Assembly: GCA_032718865.1 (NCBI GenBank)
Contig: JALUTQ010000024.1
Location: forward strand, 1,101,501-1,165,500
Direction of reading: 5' to 3'
Origin: Tilletia caries
Lineage: Eukaryota; Basidiomycota; Exobasidiomycetes; Tilletiales; Tilletiaceae
Length of the DNA: 64,000 nucleotides
The first letter of the stretch is position 1, and each line of letters begins with the position of its first letter. Below the pieces are notes generated by a model that worked only from the letters and a program-made list of their open reading frames with translations, ran no database searches and had not been told where the DNA came from. A program made the translations under genes and the position numbers. Positions 9,724 to 21,429 of this stretch are shown here, piece after piece.

Positions 9724-12700
9724 CTATGCGAGCCCTTGTTTGTCGGACTCGGTAGAGTCGCTACTGAAGCCGTCATCCAAGGAAAATACGTCGTCGTCGT
9801 CGTCGTCATCGTCATCGACCTCCATATCGGTCGCAAACCGGGCAATCTCGCCCGTACTCGGAGCTTCCGCAAGGGGAGGGTAGAAACTTGCCAATGACAA
9901 AGCCGATCGAAAAAGGCAATGGTTGAGAAGATATTGTTGGTGTGGGTCCTGGACGTTGTGGACAAGGGCGGATTTGCTCTGTGTGACGACCTCGCGCTCC
10001 ATTCGGACTGCAGCACCAGTAACGTCGACTTTGCAGCCATGATGATGGCAGTCGTGGCTGACATTAAGGAGGCGGTCGAACATCTGAAAGGGAAGAGCTA
10101 CGTGTCGTTTCAATGGAATTCCATTAGCTGTCAACGTTCTGATCCCGAAATGCAACCGAGAGTGACGTACAGATCCCACGAACGTTCCACTTTGCTGCCT
10201 TCCTACTTTGAGAACAATGGGCTCCAAGCCGCTGGCGTCCACATCGCAGTTCATATGAGTAACCGTTGTCATCATCGTCCCATCCTCCAACCTCCGCAAC
10301 TCGTCCATGCGAACTATGTTACGTTTCTCGCTGGAAACATCGTGATTGATTGTAGCAAATGCTCCGACGCCGATACGATCCCCTTGTGCCGACAGCAGGA
10401 ACTTGACCGACGTTTGGGACGAGATTGAAGGTGGGTCCAGAATGCTAAACTACGCCTTCAGAGCGTCTGACGGCAACTGGTGGAGAAGGGGCGAGGGCTT
10501 GCGAACTTCTCCTCCCTTCATCCAGCAGCCAGCCGACACAACATGACGAATAAGCTCTTGGTCTTGAACGCGCTGAAGTATGTCTTTTGATGGCGCCGAT
10601 CTGTTGGAGCAAATGGATGCCTTCCGGATGACAGCGTTGAAGGCTTCATATCGTTCCGCAGAGAAGCCTTTGGGCGGGCCAAATTGATCGATGTTTTCGA
10701 TCATGTGGAGCATGATATGGTATTTCGGTTTGGCTGCAACCTGAGACGTGAATGAGGCTGCTGCCGAGCTGTAGAACGCCATGATTGCACTAAGGAGATT
10801 GTCCTGTCAACCTCGGACGAGGAAATTCAAGATTGGTTGTTCAATTCTGGGGGGAATGGAGAGGCGGGTGTGATGACTAACCTTGTATGTCTCCAGGTCC
10901 TTCCTGGCTACATCTTCGATGAAGAGGAGTCGTCCCAAGATTCCGACCGCACTCCAAGCTGCCCACATCCCAAGATCCATCGTGCCGTCCTGCATCATGG
11001 GATAAAATGCGTTGGCAGCAACCTGGGCAATGTACTTCAAGTCCTTACCAGCAAGGCCACCTGAATTCGAAACCAGCCAAGGACCTCTGAGGGCCTTGAA
11101 GTCGGCAACACCGGAAAGGGGCGCCGCAGAGAGACGTGCACCAATCTCAATCTTTTGCGCCTCCGTAGCCTTGAACAGCATCTGCGTCCACACGTACTTA
11201 ACCAGTCCGAGCTGGTATGTGTGGAGCAGGTCGACTGGGGTGCCTTCGCAAACATCGAAACCGTGTTTGTCTTGAAAGTTGTGAAAGAGAAATGTGTGTC
11301 AATTACTGCACCGTACCAAGGCCACTTCGAACTGGCACAGCTTCTCACAACCGCTTCACACAGCAAACTTCACACAAACCATGCAAAGAGAGCAAGCAAT
11401 GATGCCAACGCTTCGACAGAATCTCATCCTTCTCCCGTTTGACTGCTTCTACTCGTACCGCTTTGCTGAGCGCTTTGAACGACTTGATGAGCTGCTCGCA
11501 GTAGCGATTGGTGATCGCATCTTTGATGCCTGTCGCTCTTTGCTTTTCCACAAGCCGAGACGTGACGCCCTTCTTCTCTGCCAGGGAAAGCTGGGACTTC
11601 AGGGAGGCGATTACCTGCTTGGCAGTTTTCACCTCTCCGAGCTGCAAAATCAATGGTCAAAAGGAGTGAGAGATTAAGGCCAGCATAACAGAGGGACGAA
11701 CAGCAGTAGGCCAGTAGCAAGAAACCGCAATCGCCTCCAGCAGCTTCTTGAATCCACGTTGTGTCTTCATGACTTTCTTCGTTCCGCCAACCCGACATCG
11801 TCGACAGGCAAATAGCCCTCGCATTCCAATGGACCCGCACAGCGTTGCTGCCATGGGATTGTCGGCCACGCAGCAGACCAGATGGGGACGCACAAGAACC
11901 TCTGTTTCCAGCCAGGCGTCGAATACTGAGAAAGGTTGTTCTTGGAGCTGGCTGATGAGTAAAGATGAAGGTAGATTACGGAGTCAAAGTCACAAAAATT
12001 GTCTCGAGTGCAGAGAGCATGGAATGCGATGGTTCCAACTTCCAGCGCAACAACTACTCACACCAGCTCATCGGCAAATACCGACAAGAGATCCTCGGCG
12101 CCCACGTTGGTACTGACGGACAGTAGCTTAATATTGCTCGGCGAGTCCATATCCTTCCGCTCAAGTCCCGCGTTGGACATGTACACTGCGACGTGTTCAT
12201 TCCACCGCTTCGTTGTGGTGCCTGAAGTTTCATCCACAAAGAGGATGACCGGGACCTGGAAAATCAGACGCCCTTTAGCCATGGTGCGCAGTGGGTTAAC
12301 AGAGGGCAGTTCTTTGCCGTCTCTATCCACTGTGCAAGCGCGGAGACGTAAAACAGATCAGATTCGTGAGAATGGGTTCCAACAAGGAGCCGACTGGACT
12401 TTCAACTTCAGTCTCACGGCTCACCAATTCGACGCTGACGCAGCGCATCCGAGAAATTGACGTCAATGTCGACAGGGTCGAACGTGAGGACAGAGTCCAA
12501 TAGCTCCAGGGGAAGACTGTCGTCTCTGGCATAGACCAGCCTCCCCTCAGAGAGAACGCCGTCTGATGCTGCTGCTGCGCGAAAGAAATTGAGCGGCCGT
12601 ACGAGCCGTTTGTCTCGAAGCCGCACTGTCTCATCTGTAAATATTTGCGCTTGATCTGCTCGGAGCCACATAGGAGGGGTCCTGCGAGTATCGCGCTGGG

Positions 12701-14644
12701 CAGATAAAGCCGACCCATCCCAGAATTCTGCAAACTCTTCATCTTGGCGAGGGAGGACCTGAAGCTTGAGCCGTATGGAAGGGTTGGAAAAGTTCTGAGA
12801 GGTAAGACGCGTATCCCAAGGGACAACGAAAATACAGTCAACAGCTTCAATCGAGCCACATCATGCCCATGAAGAGCTGGATCACGAGCACTAAAGCACG
12901 AAGCGCATGACTCACGAACGTCAGCTTTTGCTGAATGGTGCTCGACCAGAATATCTTTCCATCAACCGACTGATGGCGATTCATCGACATCCCAACCTCT
13001 GCTCGTGCTGCCGCCATAGATGCGACGCATGCATTCATGGAGGGTACCCTGTTGGCGTTCAGCTGTCCGGAGAAGTCGAGAGCAAGGGCGAGAACCGTGT
13101 TTGAAATGGCATGTTTTGGCGACAACTTGAGCGCGAGAGCCAAGAATGTCTGCAGAAGGAAATCAGAGTGTCAACGTGCGTTTGAGGACCCGGCACCTGT
13201 GGGCTGTGAGCATATACTCAATTTCACCTCCCTGTTTTTGAACGGAAACGCATCACCTCCCAGCGCCTGGAGCATATCGCTTCTGTCCCGACCCATTGCC
13301 TCAACGTCATGATCCTCTTAAGGATGGGCAATCCCTCCGCCGGTCGGGCGGAGCTCCGCCGCCTCCGCCACATCCCTCCGGAAAAACTCCGCCGTTTACC
13401 TCGGCGGACGGAGGAAGTCCGTCCGCGAAGGTGGGCCGGAGGGATGTCGGAGGTCCGCCCAATTTGCGAATTCGAGGCGGAGGGATGTCGGAGCTCCGCC
13501 CAGCTTTCACAGTCGGGGCGGACGGAGGTCGATGCTCATTCTGAAAAACGACACCTCCGGCGGAGCTCCGCCCCTCCGGCCGAAACTTTATCGAGGGTCT
13601 CAAGACCCGGAGTTTCATGCCCAAATGGCTGGGAAACTCACTTTCTGTAGAAGTCTCAATAGTCTCAGAGTCTCAGTCTCTCAGCTCCTGGGTCACGTTC
13701 CGGATTGCCACTTTCGGAAAAAGGCTGAAAAATCGCGACGAGACAGCTTCGAAGACATTTTGCGACATTAGTGCGGGAGGGATGATGTTGACCGATACAT
13801 TGAAGGGTAATTTTCGATCAAAACCTGTGCCCGAATTTTTTTTGTTGGAAAGCGGCGGAGGGGCGGAGCTCCGGCGGACGGAGGTCGATGACTGCTGTGG
13901 TATCTTTACCGGAGGGCGGAGGGATTTTTCACTCCCATCTAAGCTGCGATGTTGCAGCGGAGGGATTTTTTGCTCGCCTCTAGGTTGAGATGATGTGGCG
14001 GAGGGATTTTTATGTTCCAAAAATTGGGGCGGAGTTTTTACGGAGGCGGGCGGACGGAGGAAAAACTCCGCGGATGCCTCCGTGCCCATCCTTAGATCCT
14101 CTGCCGCCTCATATCTGCAGCCTCCCTCGCCCACGCCTCGACATCGTCCTCCATCTGCATTATGTCGTGGTACTGTTCGGCTTGAAGCCGTGCTTCGTCG
14201 TCCGGGAACAAGAAAGAGTCGTCCAACTGCTCCCAGTCTCTTGCAACTGCTGCTGCTGTCGATGTCGTGGCTGTAGAACTAGCGGCTGTGAACTGTCAGA
14301 CAGAGGCGCGGTACAGGAATCAGATTCACGCAAGACGGGCATCAGGCGACAGTCAGTAGCGACTCGCAACTGGCCAGTATGGGAATGGGAAAAGGGTCAC
14401 AACTCACGCTCAGATGCTCTTTCTCTCGCTCCGCATTTGCTTCGCGATGCTTCTGCGTCGCAATGTGCCTCTGAAGATGCTTGGGTGAGAACCGTCGGAC
14501 GGCGTCCCATCTACAGACCCGACAAGCAAGAACAGGTGGATGGGCGCTGATAACCTTGAAACTGAACAAGAATTTCAGCGATTCAGGGAGCTGTGCAATG
14601 CGAACGAGGGATGGGAACAGGGCTGTAGAGCGGACCGAGCACAC
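9724..14644 (-). pseudogene. Large agaricomycete transposon-like protein (KPKYH/SNRSAPS family)
   Basis: A multi-exon minus-strand gene. In order: a C2H2-like finger (CRVCRWDAVRRFSPKHLQRH, near 14500-14550); an acidic segment (WEQLDDSFLFPDDEARLQAE, near 14200); VPSMNACVASMAAARAEVGM (12990); a central block ending near 12430 (DEEFAEFWDGSALSAQRDTR); NPLRTMAKGRLIFQVPVILF with DETSGTTTKRWNEH (12058-12330); a CRRCRVGG knuckle-like motif (about 11790); KYVWTQMLFKATEAQ (11180); then KPKYHIMLHMIENIDQFGPP with SICSNRSAPSKDI (about 10600-10740); and a C-terminal exon ending in poly-Asp (9724-10308, LNVSHDCHHHGCKV). I recognise this as a long protein family, usually annotated as hypothetical, that is widespread and multicopy in mushrooms. 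A transposase-like role is inference. Intron GT/AG signals separate most blocks. A MITE splits the N-terminal half, and at least one other frame change is needed. Confidence 0.65.
13319..14094. mobile_element. CGGAG-type hAT-like MITE with 8-bp TSD (MITE-1)
   Basis: A 776-bp element. Both ends read TAAGGATGGGCA (12-bp terminal inverted repeat). It is flanked by a perfect 8-bp direct duplication GATCCTCT at 13311-13318 and 14095-14102. The interior is saturated with CGGAGG/CTCCGCC words and has no transposase-like frame. Eight-base duplications and short TIRs fit the hAT superfamily. It sits inside the coding part of the large minus-strand gene. Confidence 0.85.
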
Positions 14645-14909
14645 TCACCTGGGCCAACCTCGTCTTGAAGCTGCTGCAATGACTTGCAGTGGGCCGGCAT
14701 TCTGGAAACTGGAAACTGGCGCGCGCTCACGCCGTGACCATCGAGTGATGGTATGATGCAGCAAAAAGAGAGTGGTGTGTGAGTGAACTTCTGGATCATG
14801 TCACATGACATAGCACATCTTTTTCTGCACTCTGCAGTCTGCACTCTGCTTGCCCCTCACCTCTCTCTCCTGGACTCTGGTATCCAGCAAGCACCGTAAC
14901 CTCTGTGGC

Positions 14910-16410
14910 ATGGCAGGGCACGACGAGTCGCCGATCAAACCCGCTCGGTTCCGACCTGCTGCAGGTCGAGGTCGAGGCGCTGTTCACGATCCAACGTCCG
15001 ACGCCCCAGGTCTCGAATCTCGGTTCGGAGACTGGGAACCTGCTGGAGACGAGGAGGACACCTATGGTGAAGAAGACGATGAGCTCGACGATTATCTTGA
15101 AAACGGCGAAGACTCCGAGGGAGAGGAGGATAACGAGTTCGGCTCACCTTCAGAGGAAGACGAGCACGAAGAAGCGCGCGCCGGCCTTGGCAAGCGCCAG
15201 CAAAACCAAGAAGGACCGAGGAAGAGAGCAAGGCTTCCTCCCCTCCTCTACCAAGCCGCAGGCAGGTACAAATTGAGCAAGGACTGTGTCAAGATGTTCG
15301 AGGAGGAGATCGCCGAGTACATCAGCGTGAGTATGAACTGCTTCTGGATCCGAACAACTTCGCTGACGACTCACATGTGTCCTTTGCTTGCTTTGCAGTT
15401 CGAGAACAAGATTCCCTCGGCCACAATGCTGTACAAGACAGCCCGAGAGATGAAGACGTACCAGAATTCCGAGACCATCCAGGCTGAAGTCCAAGTGCTG
15501 TGTAGCAAGGTTGATGAGCTTACGGAGCTGGTAGAAAGGCTCGCAAAGGACACGGCAAAGCTCACGAAGAGTGATCTGGTGAGAGCTGAGATACGGTTCA
15601 AACTCCAAGCTGCAATCATCGATACTGAGACACAAGCGATGACACTTAATACATTATCTCTTCATTCCAGACTGAACTGGCCAAGGCTATTGCCTACTGC
15701 TTCTACTCAGAGCATGTAACCAAGTATAGCGCAAAGGGACCGCTGTTCGGTTGAGTGATGGCAAGTAGACCGATATCATGGTGCTATGGTCCTGTTGCCA
15801 TATCTTCGCTGACGCTGCCCTATGTCAATTCCAACAGGCGTTTCTAAAAGCGAACCCGCGTTCTGTCAGTGACGACTTCAAGGAGCATTTCGACAATGCA
15901 GAAGTCAGACGAAAGGAAGTTCAGCCTGCAGTAAGAGCCATCATAACCCGCCTTCGTGGCGCGTGTGGGGATAGGGTATGTATCTTCTTGGTTCTAGGAT
16001 GAAGACATACGTCTCGATGCCGTCGTAGCTTTGTGCACTGCGAATTTTCAGTTCTAACATTCCACTCTCGATCGGCTCTTCAGATTCATGCGTCAATGGG
16101 TATCGACTCGGGAACAAAGAAGATGACATTGTACGAACTCTGGTCCTACCTCTGCAAAGGGTATGGCGTCCCTTTCACCAAGCAAAGAGCATACCGTATC
16201 GCACTAATGGTTTGTACTGACCCGTGACTTTCTCCAGTGTCATGAGAAATACTTACTTTCAATGTTTATCATCAGCGATTTGTCGCGTCGGAAAAGCCCG
16301 TTCGCCACAAAGACGGCAGACCGACGGGAAAGTTCTGGAGGACTCTGGACGCTACCATCGCCGACATGCAGCAGCGTCAGGGCGAGGATGCGGCCGGAGT
16401 CAAAGATTGA
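14910..16410 (+). CDS. Six-exon gene of unknown function with acidic N-terminus
   Basis: Start ATG at 14910 (MAGHDESPIKPARF). Predicted exons are 14910-15326, 15399-15578, 15671-15715, 15838-15975, 16084-16209 and 16276-16410. All junctions are GT..AG and keep frame, giving about 346 residues. The N-terminus has RGRGA followed by a long acidic stretch (about residues 40-85). Then come an Arg/Lys patch (GPRKRAR), a helical part with SATMLYKTAREMKTYQ, a coiled-coil-like KVDELTELVERLAKDTAKL, and a C-terminal part with DSGTKKMTLYELWSYLCKGY and DGRPTGKFWRTLDATIADM. No known domain recognised. A nuclear or DNA-associated role is only a guess from charge pattern. A further open stretch at 16524-16648 (IYEADMETYGTRDDVEF) may be an extra exon if the TGA at 16408 is spliced out. 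The gene diverges from the large minus-strand gene across about 265 bp. Confidence 0.7.
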
Positions 16411-16784
16411 GCAAACTGCAGACGTCTCCATTCATATCAACGGCTTCGGGACCGACTCCCGGCCGAATACATACTGTCTACTGACTCATGCTCTCTCATC
16501 CCTATGAACGCAATGCCAACACAGAGATCTACAGAACATCTACGAGGCGGACATGGAGACATACGGCACTCGGGACGATGTGGAATTTTCCAAGGGCGGA
16601 TCCAAGGAAGATGCCTTGAAGACAGCGATGACGGCGAGGTCTGATTGACCGAGTCAACGCGAATTGCGACCTCCACCGATCAGCGACACCAACTTCTCAC
16701 CTCTCAATCATTCTTCTCCCATGCACACCATTTTGACAGCTTACCGTCTCACACTCTCTCAATGAAGCTCATCGCGCTCGTTCA

Positions 16785-17479
16785 TAAGGATCTTCCCGGA
16801 GTAGGCCCCGGAGTAGAATTCCCCGGAGCTCCGCGGACTCTGGGGGACGCTCTGCACGGGTACGGAGCACGGAGCGAGATTTGAGCGTTTTTTACTAGCT
16901 TTAGATTTGCGGAGCTACTCCGCAAAGGTATGACTTCAACGCCCCGGATCACGGAGTGAGTTTGCTCGCATTGTCAAAAAAGCCCCGGAGTACGGAGCAG
17001 ACCCCGGACTCCGACGGACTCCGGGGATGGCAAAGTGGGTCACGTGATGGCCAAAACTGAGTCATGTGACCGGTTTTTGAGGGATTTCTCGGCCGAATCA
17101 GGTGGAAATACTGTGTATTTCAGCTTTTCTGGGGTAGTTAACCCTTGGAAAGAAATAATATAGACTTTTAAGCTGCGATTGAACTGTTTCGATGAGATTT
17201 GACCTTCTTCTGAGCCCATGTTGGACTCATTTCATGACACCCCGGAGTACCCCAGAGTCCGCGGAGCTATTTTGCGGAGCACGGAGTCCACCTGTGAAAA
17301 ATGTACGGAGCACGGAGTAGATTCTTGCGCGCAACCGCGACTTCGACGGAGCACGGAGTGCTCGCCAGCTGATCACCAGAAATTTTGCGGAGCGCGGAGC
17401 TGGCCAGATCTCAGACGGAGCTGAGCGGAGCGCCGCCCCGGAGTCCGGGCTCCGGGGATCTACTCCGGGAAGATCCTTA
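16785..17479. mobile_element. CGGAG-type hAT-like MITE with 8-bp TSD (MITE-2)
   Basis: A 695-bp element with a perfect 20-bp terminal inverted repeat beginning TAAGGATCTTCCCGG. It is flanked by the 8-bp duplication CTCGTTCA at 16777-16784 and 17480-17487. The interior is rich in CCGGAGT and CGGAGCACGGAG words and has no open frame of note. It lies 3' of the six-exon gene. Confidence 0.88.
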
Positions 17480-17487
17480 CTCGTTCA

Positions 17488-18380
17488 GCGTGCTTTATTC
17501 CGACTGACATATAGGTGCTAACATCTTGTTCGTCTTCAGGACCTTTCCCTTACAACTAAGGTCTGATGCCTCTCAGTCTCAACAGCTCAGCTCACGAGTT
17601 ACGCTTACGAGTCACGATTCACATTTGCCTTTCTGCTCACAGCGCAACTGCGCAACCCACTGAAGCTGACAGCTGATGTCTTCTGCTCCTAAACAATCGT
17701 TTTGTCGTGACTCATGAATAGCTTTGCTCAATCACTCGACACTTCTCACTGCTTACGATACTCTTTTCTCTTTCGCGTTTGCTATTGATGTCTACCTTGT
17801 CAGTCCGCTCTTCCTACAGTCTACAGTCGACAGACCGGATCACAGCCCACAGGGCATATCCAGTCAGCCCGGCATCACTCCTCCGGCAGGCCGCAGGCGG
17901 CAATGCTCCGTTTACGTTTTCGATGCCCGTTTGGCGTTTACTGTTCATGCTCGCAGTTTCGCATCGATTCACTCCATCCCGACTCTCAACATTGATCCAT
18001 CATCCAGATTCAAGGCCCTCGTGCGGTTCGCAACCCAACCCTAAGAGACGGGCGGTGGCCGGTGGTGCTGTATGATGTTAGTAGCATAATTCACGGCACG
18101 GATCACGATTATTCATGTAATACTGAGGTCATCCAAAAGTGGTGTGTGGCACTTGGCAGTAAGCAAGTATCAGAGATCGGCTGCCAGTAGAGCTGGGAAA
18201 GCCCAAAGAGGCCTTCAGGATCACGCAGAAGATCCTGAGGATCATCCTGGATGACAAAAATCCTGGGGTACCCGAGGATGCGGTCCCTTTTCACTCCAGG
18301 ATGATCCTGATCACTGAGTCTCAGGATTATCCTGGGTCATCCCCAGGACGAAATAAAAACATCCTCAGAAACCTGCGGTG
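17488..18380. other. No gene seen; GATCCTGAGGATC-rich patch
   Basis: 17488-18150 contains only short chance frames. From about 18190 to 18360 the DNA is dense in palindromic AGGATCCT/CCTGAGGATC/CCAGGATGATCC words, resembling the other word-rich elements, but I cannot define its ends. Confidence 0.4.
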
Positions 18381-18399
18381 TAGTTGCACATGAAATTTC

Positions 18400-18834
18400 A
18401 GACTATAATAAGTTACAGTGTAGGTGGCCTTTCATTGCCGAAAATTGGATATAGTCGAACTATGGTTCGACTATCCAACAATAATAGTCGCACTATGACT
18501 GGATATAGTGTTTCATGGGCAATGTATGTCATAGTCTGACCATAGCGGTGGCGGTCGGGCCTGCGGCTATAGTCGCAACTCCGAGCTATAGTCAGACCAT
18601 GACATACTATAGTCGGACTATAGCGGCATTGACTGCTGCGACCATAGCCTTGACATCCAGCTATTGTCCGACTATAGTTGCAAAATCAGTTTTAGACCGG
18701 ATTTTGAGCGACTATGACGACTATTGTCTTACATTTTCCGGAGCGTAGTCATAGTCATAGTCGTAACTGTGACTATCAGCGACTATGACTATAGTCGTAA
18801 TAGTCGTAAAATCCCATAGTCGTGCCGAGCCCTG
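18400..18834 (-). repeat. GACTATAGTC-rich element, copy G2
   Basis: The right end reads outward CAGGGCTCGGCACGACTATGG. From 18547 to 18834 it is an inverted copy of 38788-39073, with the same order of landmarks (CAAAATCAGTTTTAGACCGG, AGCGACTATGACGACTATTG). The left side continues with the same word type but its terminus is not visible. DNA from 18835 to 19640 has no supported gene. Confidence 0.75.
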
Positions 18835-19639
18835 TCAGGGCTCGATGAATCGTTCCCTGCAGTTGAAATAGTATGCAGCGCCGTTATCTGTGCTATTGTT
18901 GAGGATTAGATATGATAAAGATGTGGAAGCGAACGGCAGTGATGAGAAAAGCGGCCTCGGGAAAAATGACGGCTTTTTCCCTGGTAGAAACTACTCACAA
19001 CGAACCACAGCACGCTTGGAACCCGCAAAGAAACAAGAACGAGCCGCGCATGGGGCACGAGTTACTGGTAATGATGTCTGGATGTGGATAAAGCAGCGTA
19101 ATCATAGTCAGTACGGAACGGGAAAAAATGGCGGCATTTCCCCATGTGTTTCATGTCCACACACGCAACGAGACTCACACTGGTGCTCTCCTCCTCTGAC
19201 TTCCACACAAGAACCGCCAAGCCACGACACAGAGAAAGAGAGAGGAGGGCACTCACCAATGCGAGGGGGCGGGGGAGAGCGGATCGACGAGAGCCGGGCA
19301 AGGTCACGGGAAGGGAGACGTGCTGGATTTTGTAAGTGATGGAAAGCTGCAGAGCAAGAGAAAGCGCAGGTCAGAATGAGAAGAAAGAGAGAATGTAGAG
19401 GAGTCAAGACGACACAGTACGCCGGTGTGCGGGTGCGCGACCGGCGATGCGTAGCACAACACGCGATCATATTATTATTACTTGCAATGATCATGTGGAA
19501 ATCCAAGCCCGTGTCCTGTTCAGTCACTTTCTCCGGGTCTGCCCCGGGTCTGCATGCCAAGTTTCGTTTTGATTTATCTGGCTCACCCAAACCCGCGTGC
19601 AATCTCGCTGGCTTGATACTGTTCAGGCCCTAAGGAGGG

Positions 19640-19931
19640 GAAGAGACTTACCGGTCGGAATCACGAACACGTTCGTCGAGGGCCGAAACACGCGAGGTGA
19701 GCTCGCTGACGAGGGCCTCCGTCGTTGGTCCCGCGACGCTGAAGTTGAACGAGTGTGATCCATTCCGAGCGTCCAGGTAGGCGACGCCGGAAGAACTGGC
19801 GCGGGACGAGCACGGGCGGGCGGGTCGTCGAGGTCGGCCGCCATGGCATCGCGGCGCGCAGGAGTGGAGAGAATCATCTTGGGGTCGCGCGGCGTGCTTG
19901 GCGTGTTGGAGTTGCTGCGTGTTTTCGGCAT
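19640..19931 (-). CDS. First exon(s) of a small hypothetical protein
   Basis: ATG at 19931 (MPKTRSNSNTPSTPRDPKMI) in a basic, Ser/Thr/Pro-rich context. After a frame change near 19790 the sequence continues GSHSFNFSVAGPTTEALVSE and LTSRVSALDERVRDSD, a short coiled-coil-like heptad segment, up to a GTAAGT donor near 19655. Downstream exons could not be found. The frame change suggests decay or an error in my reading. Confidence 0.4.
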
Positions 19932-20462
19932 TGTTGGTGATGCTTCTGGTGTGTGAAAGTTGTGCTTGATGCTTTGATGTTGTTGAATGATTGTCGACCG
20001 CTATGAATTAGCACAGACGACCGAGACACGTTCAGCTCATTGCTCCCACTCTCGCCCTTTCCCGGCCCAACGCGGTTTCAGCATTGGCAATGATCGGAAT
20101 TCTCGAGACATGACGCCTGGTTGTCAACGATGAGGTCGCTGCGCAACCTAGGGCCCTTCGTTCTCGGCGGGCTGTCCTATCCTCTCAGGCACGTCGCGAT
20201 CGCGTCCTTCTGATTTGAATTCAGCATTTTCGATTTTCTTCTGTGTGACGCGCGGGCGGAGATAGCGACGGAGATGGCCAAAAAGATGGCACCAGCGCGC
20301 CACGACAGTTAGACTTCAAAATACATTCAAGCAAGTTTTGAAAATATGGACAACATTGTGGCGTATTTTGTCCATATTTTGCCTTGCTTTTTGATTTATT
20401 TGAAGATAGTTTCCTCGCAACTTTCCTCGAAAGCAACGGAGAGTGCCGAAGCTACCGTGCCC

Positions 20463-20729
20463 CGGCCGCTCCGGGGAGTACGGAGTCAGATCCTGGGGTT
20501 GGCAAATATCATGACGGATCGCGGAGCTGTCTCATTCTGCCAAGTGAGAATTGGGCGGAGTGCGGAGTTGAAGGCTTCACTCCGTAAAAGATTGTCGGAG
20601 GACGGAGTTTCTCGCCGGACACGTGGCATAATTGTTTGTAGTACGGAGTTCGCTCGTGAATGTACGGAGTGATGCGGGGTAAGTGGTACGGAGTACGGAG
20701 TACTCTGCCGCACCCCGTCCTCATCCTTA
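20463..20729. repeat. CGGAG-type element, left-truncated
   Basis: Rich in GTACGGAGTACGGAG words and ending CTCATCCTTA, which outward is TAAGGATGAG, a member of the same TIR group as MITE-1. No matching left terminus or duplication was found. It lies immediately 3' of the minus-strand gene at 20730. Confidence 0.6.
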
Positions 20730-21408
20730 CTATGAGTTGTGGCGGGAGTCTCGTCGCGTCTTGCGACGTCTGCTCCAGCGGTCGATTTGTTCCTTGGTGG
20801 CATCCTTCTCCTTCATGATGGCGGCTATAACCTCTCGCTGCTGCCGACAGTTGCGCTTCAACCAGTCTAGCGACCTATGAAGCGCGGCATCGATATACTT
20901 TTGCGTGCGAATGATCACTTCATAAGGCAAGTCGAACTTGTCTGCCTTCTCCATGATGATGCGCGTGCTTGGATAGGTGGCCTTGAAATGACGATCATCA
21001 AGTTTACCTTACACACAGTCTACCTTCCATCCAGTCCAACCGATCCATCGGCTCTCCGCCCAGCTCACTCTCTTCTGCAGCTGCGGCTATGACTGCAGCG
21101 CTAGCGATGGGAATATGCCGTGGCCAGTGTGGTGAGTCTCCCAAAACGGTTGGAGAGTCGGGCCATGCCTCATCGCTCTCAATGCCGAATCCAGCTTGCA
21201 GCAGCTCAAGGAAGGCGACCTGGATTTTGGCATCGGACCGACCAAGATTCGCCCGGGCGCGCTTCGAAGCCGGCTCTGACGTGGAGCCAGATCCGTTTCG
21301 ACGGAGAGACCTCTGCGGAAAGGGATGTTCGGAGTGCTGACCATTTTGTTCTTCCACCTTCCTCTCCAAAACCTCAATCCGCGCTCGCAGCCTCTGCAGC
21401 TCTGACAA
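20730..21408 (-). CDS. Hypothetical coiled-coil, basic protein
   Basis: Minus-strand ATG at 21408 opens MSELQRLRARIEVLERKVEE, a clear leucine-heptad coiled coil. It is followed by an Arg/Ser-rich segment (SKRARANLGRSDAKI), VAFLELLQAGFGIESDEAWP and an Ala-rich stretch to about 21010. After an intron-like gap, a second exon reads IIMEKADKFDLPYEVIIRTQ and LHRSLDWLKRNCRQQREVIA, to a stop at 20730. Splice coordinates are uncertain. The family is not recognised. The 5' side and the stop both abut CGGAG-rich repeat DNA. Confidence 0.45.
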
Positions 21409-21429
21409 TTGAGCGAGACAAAACCGTCG

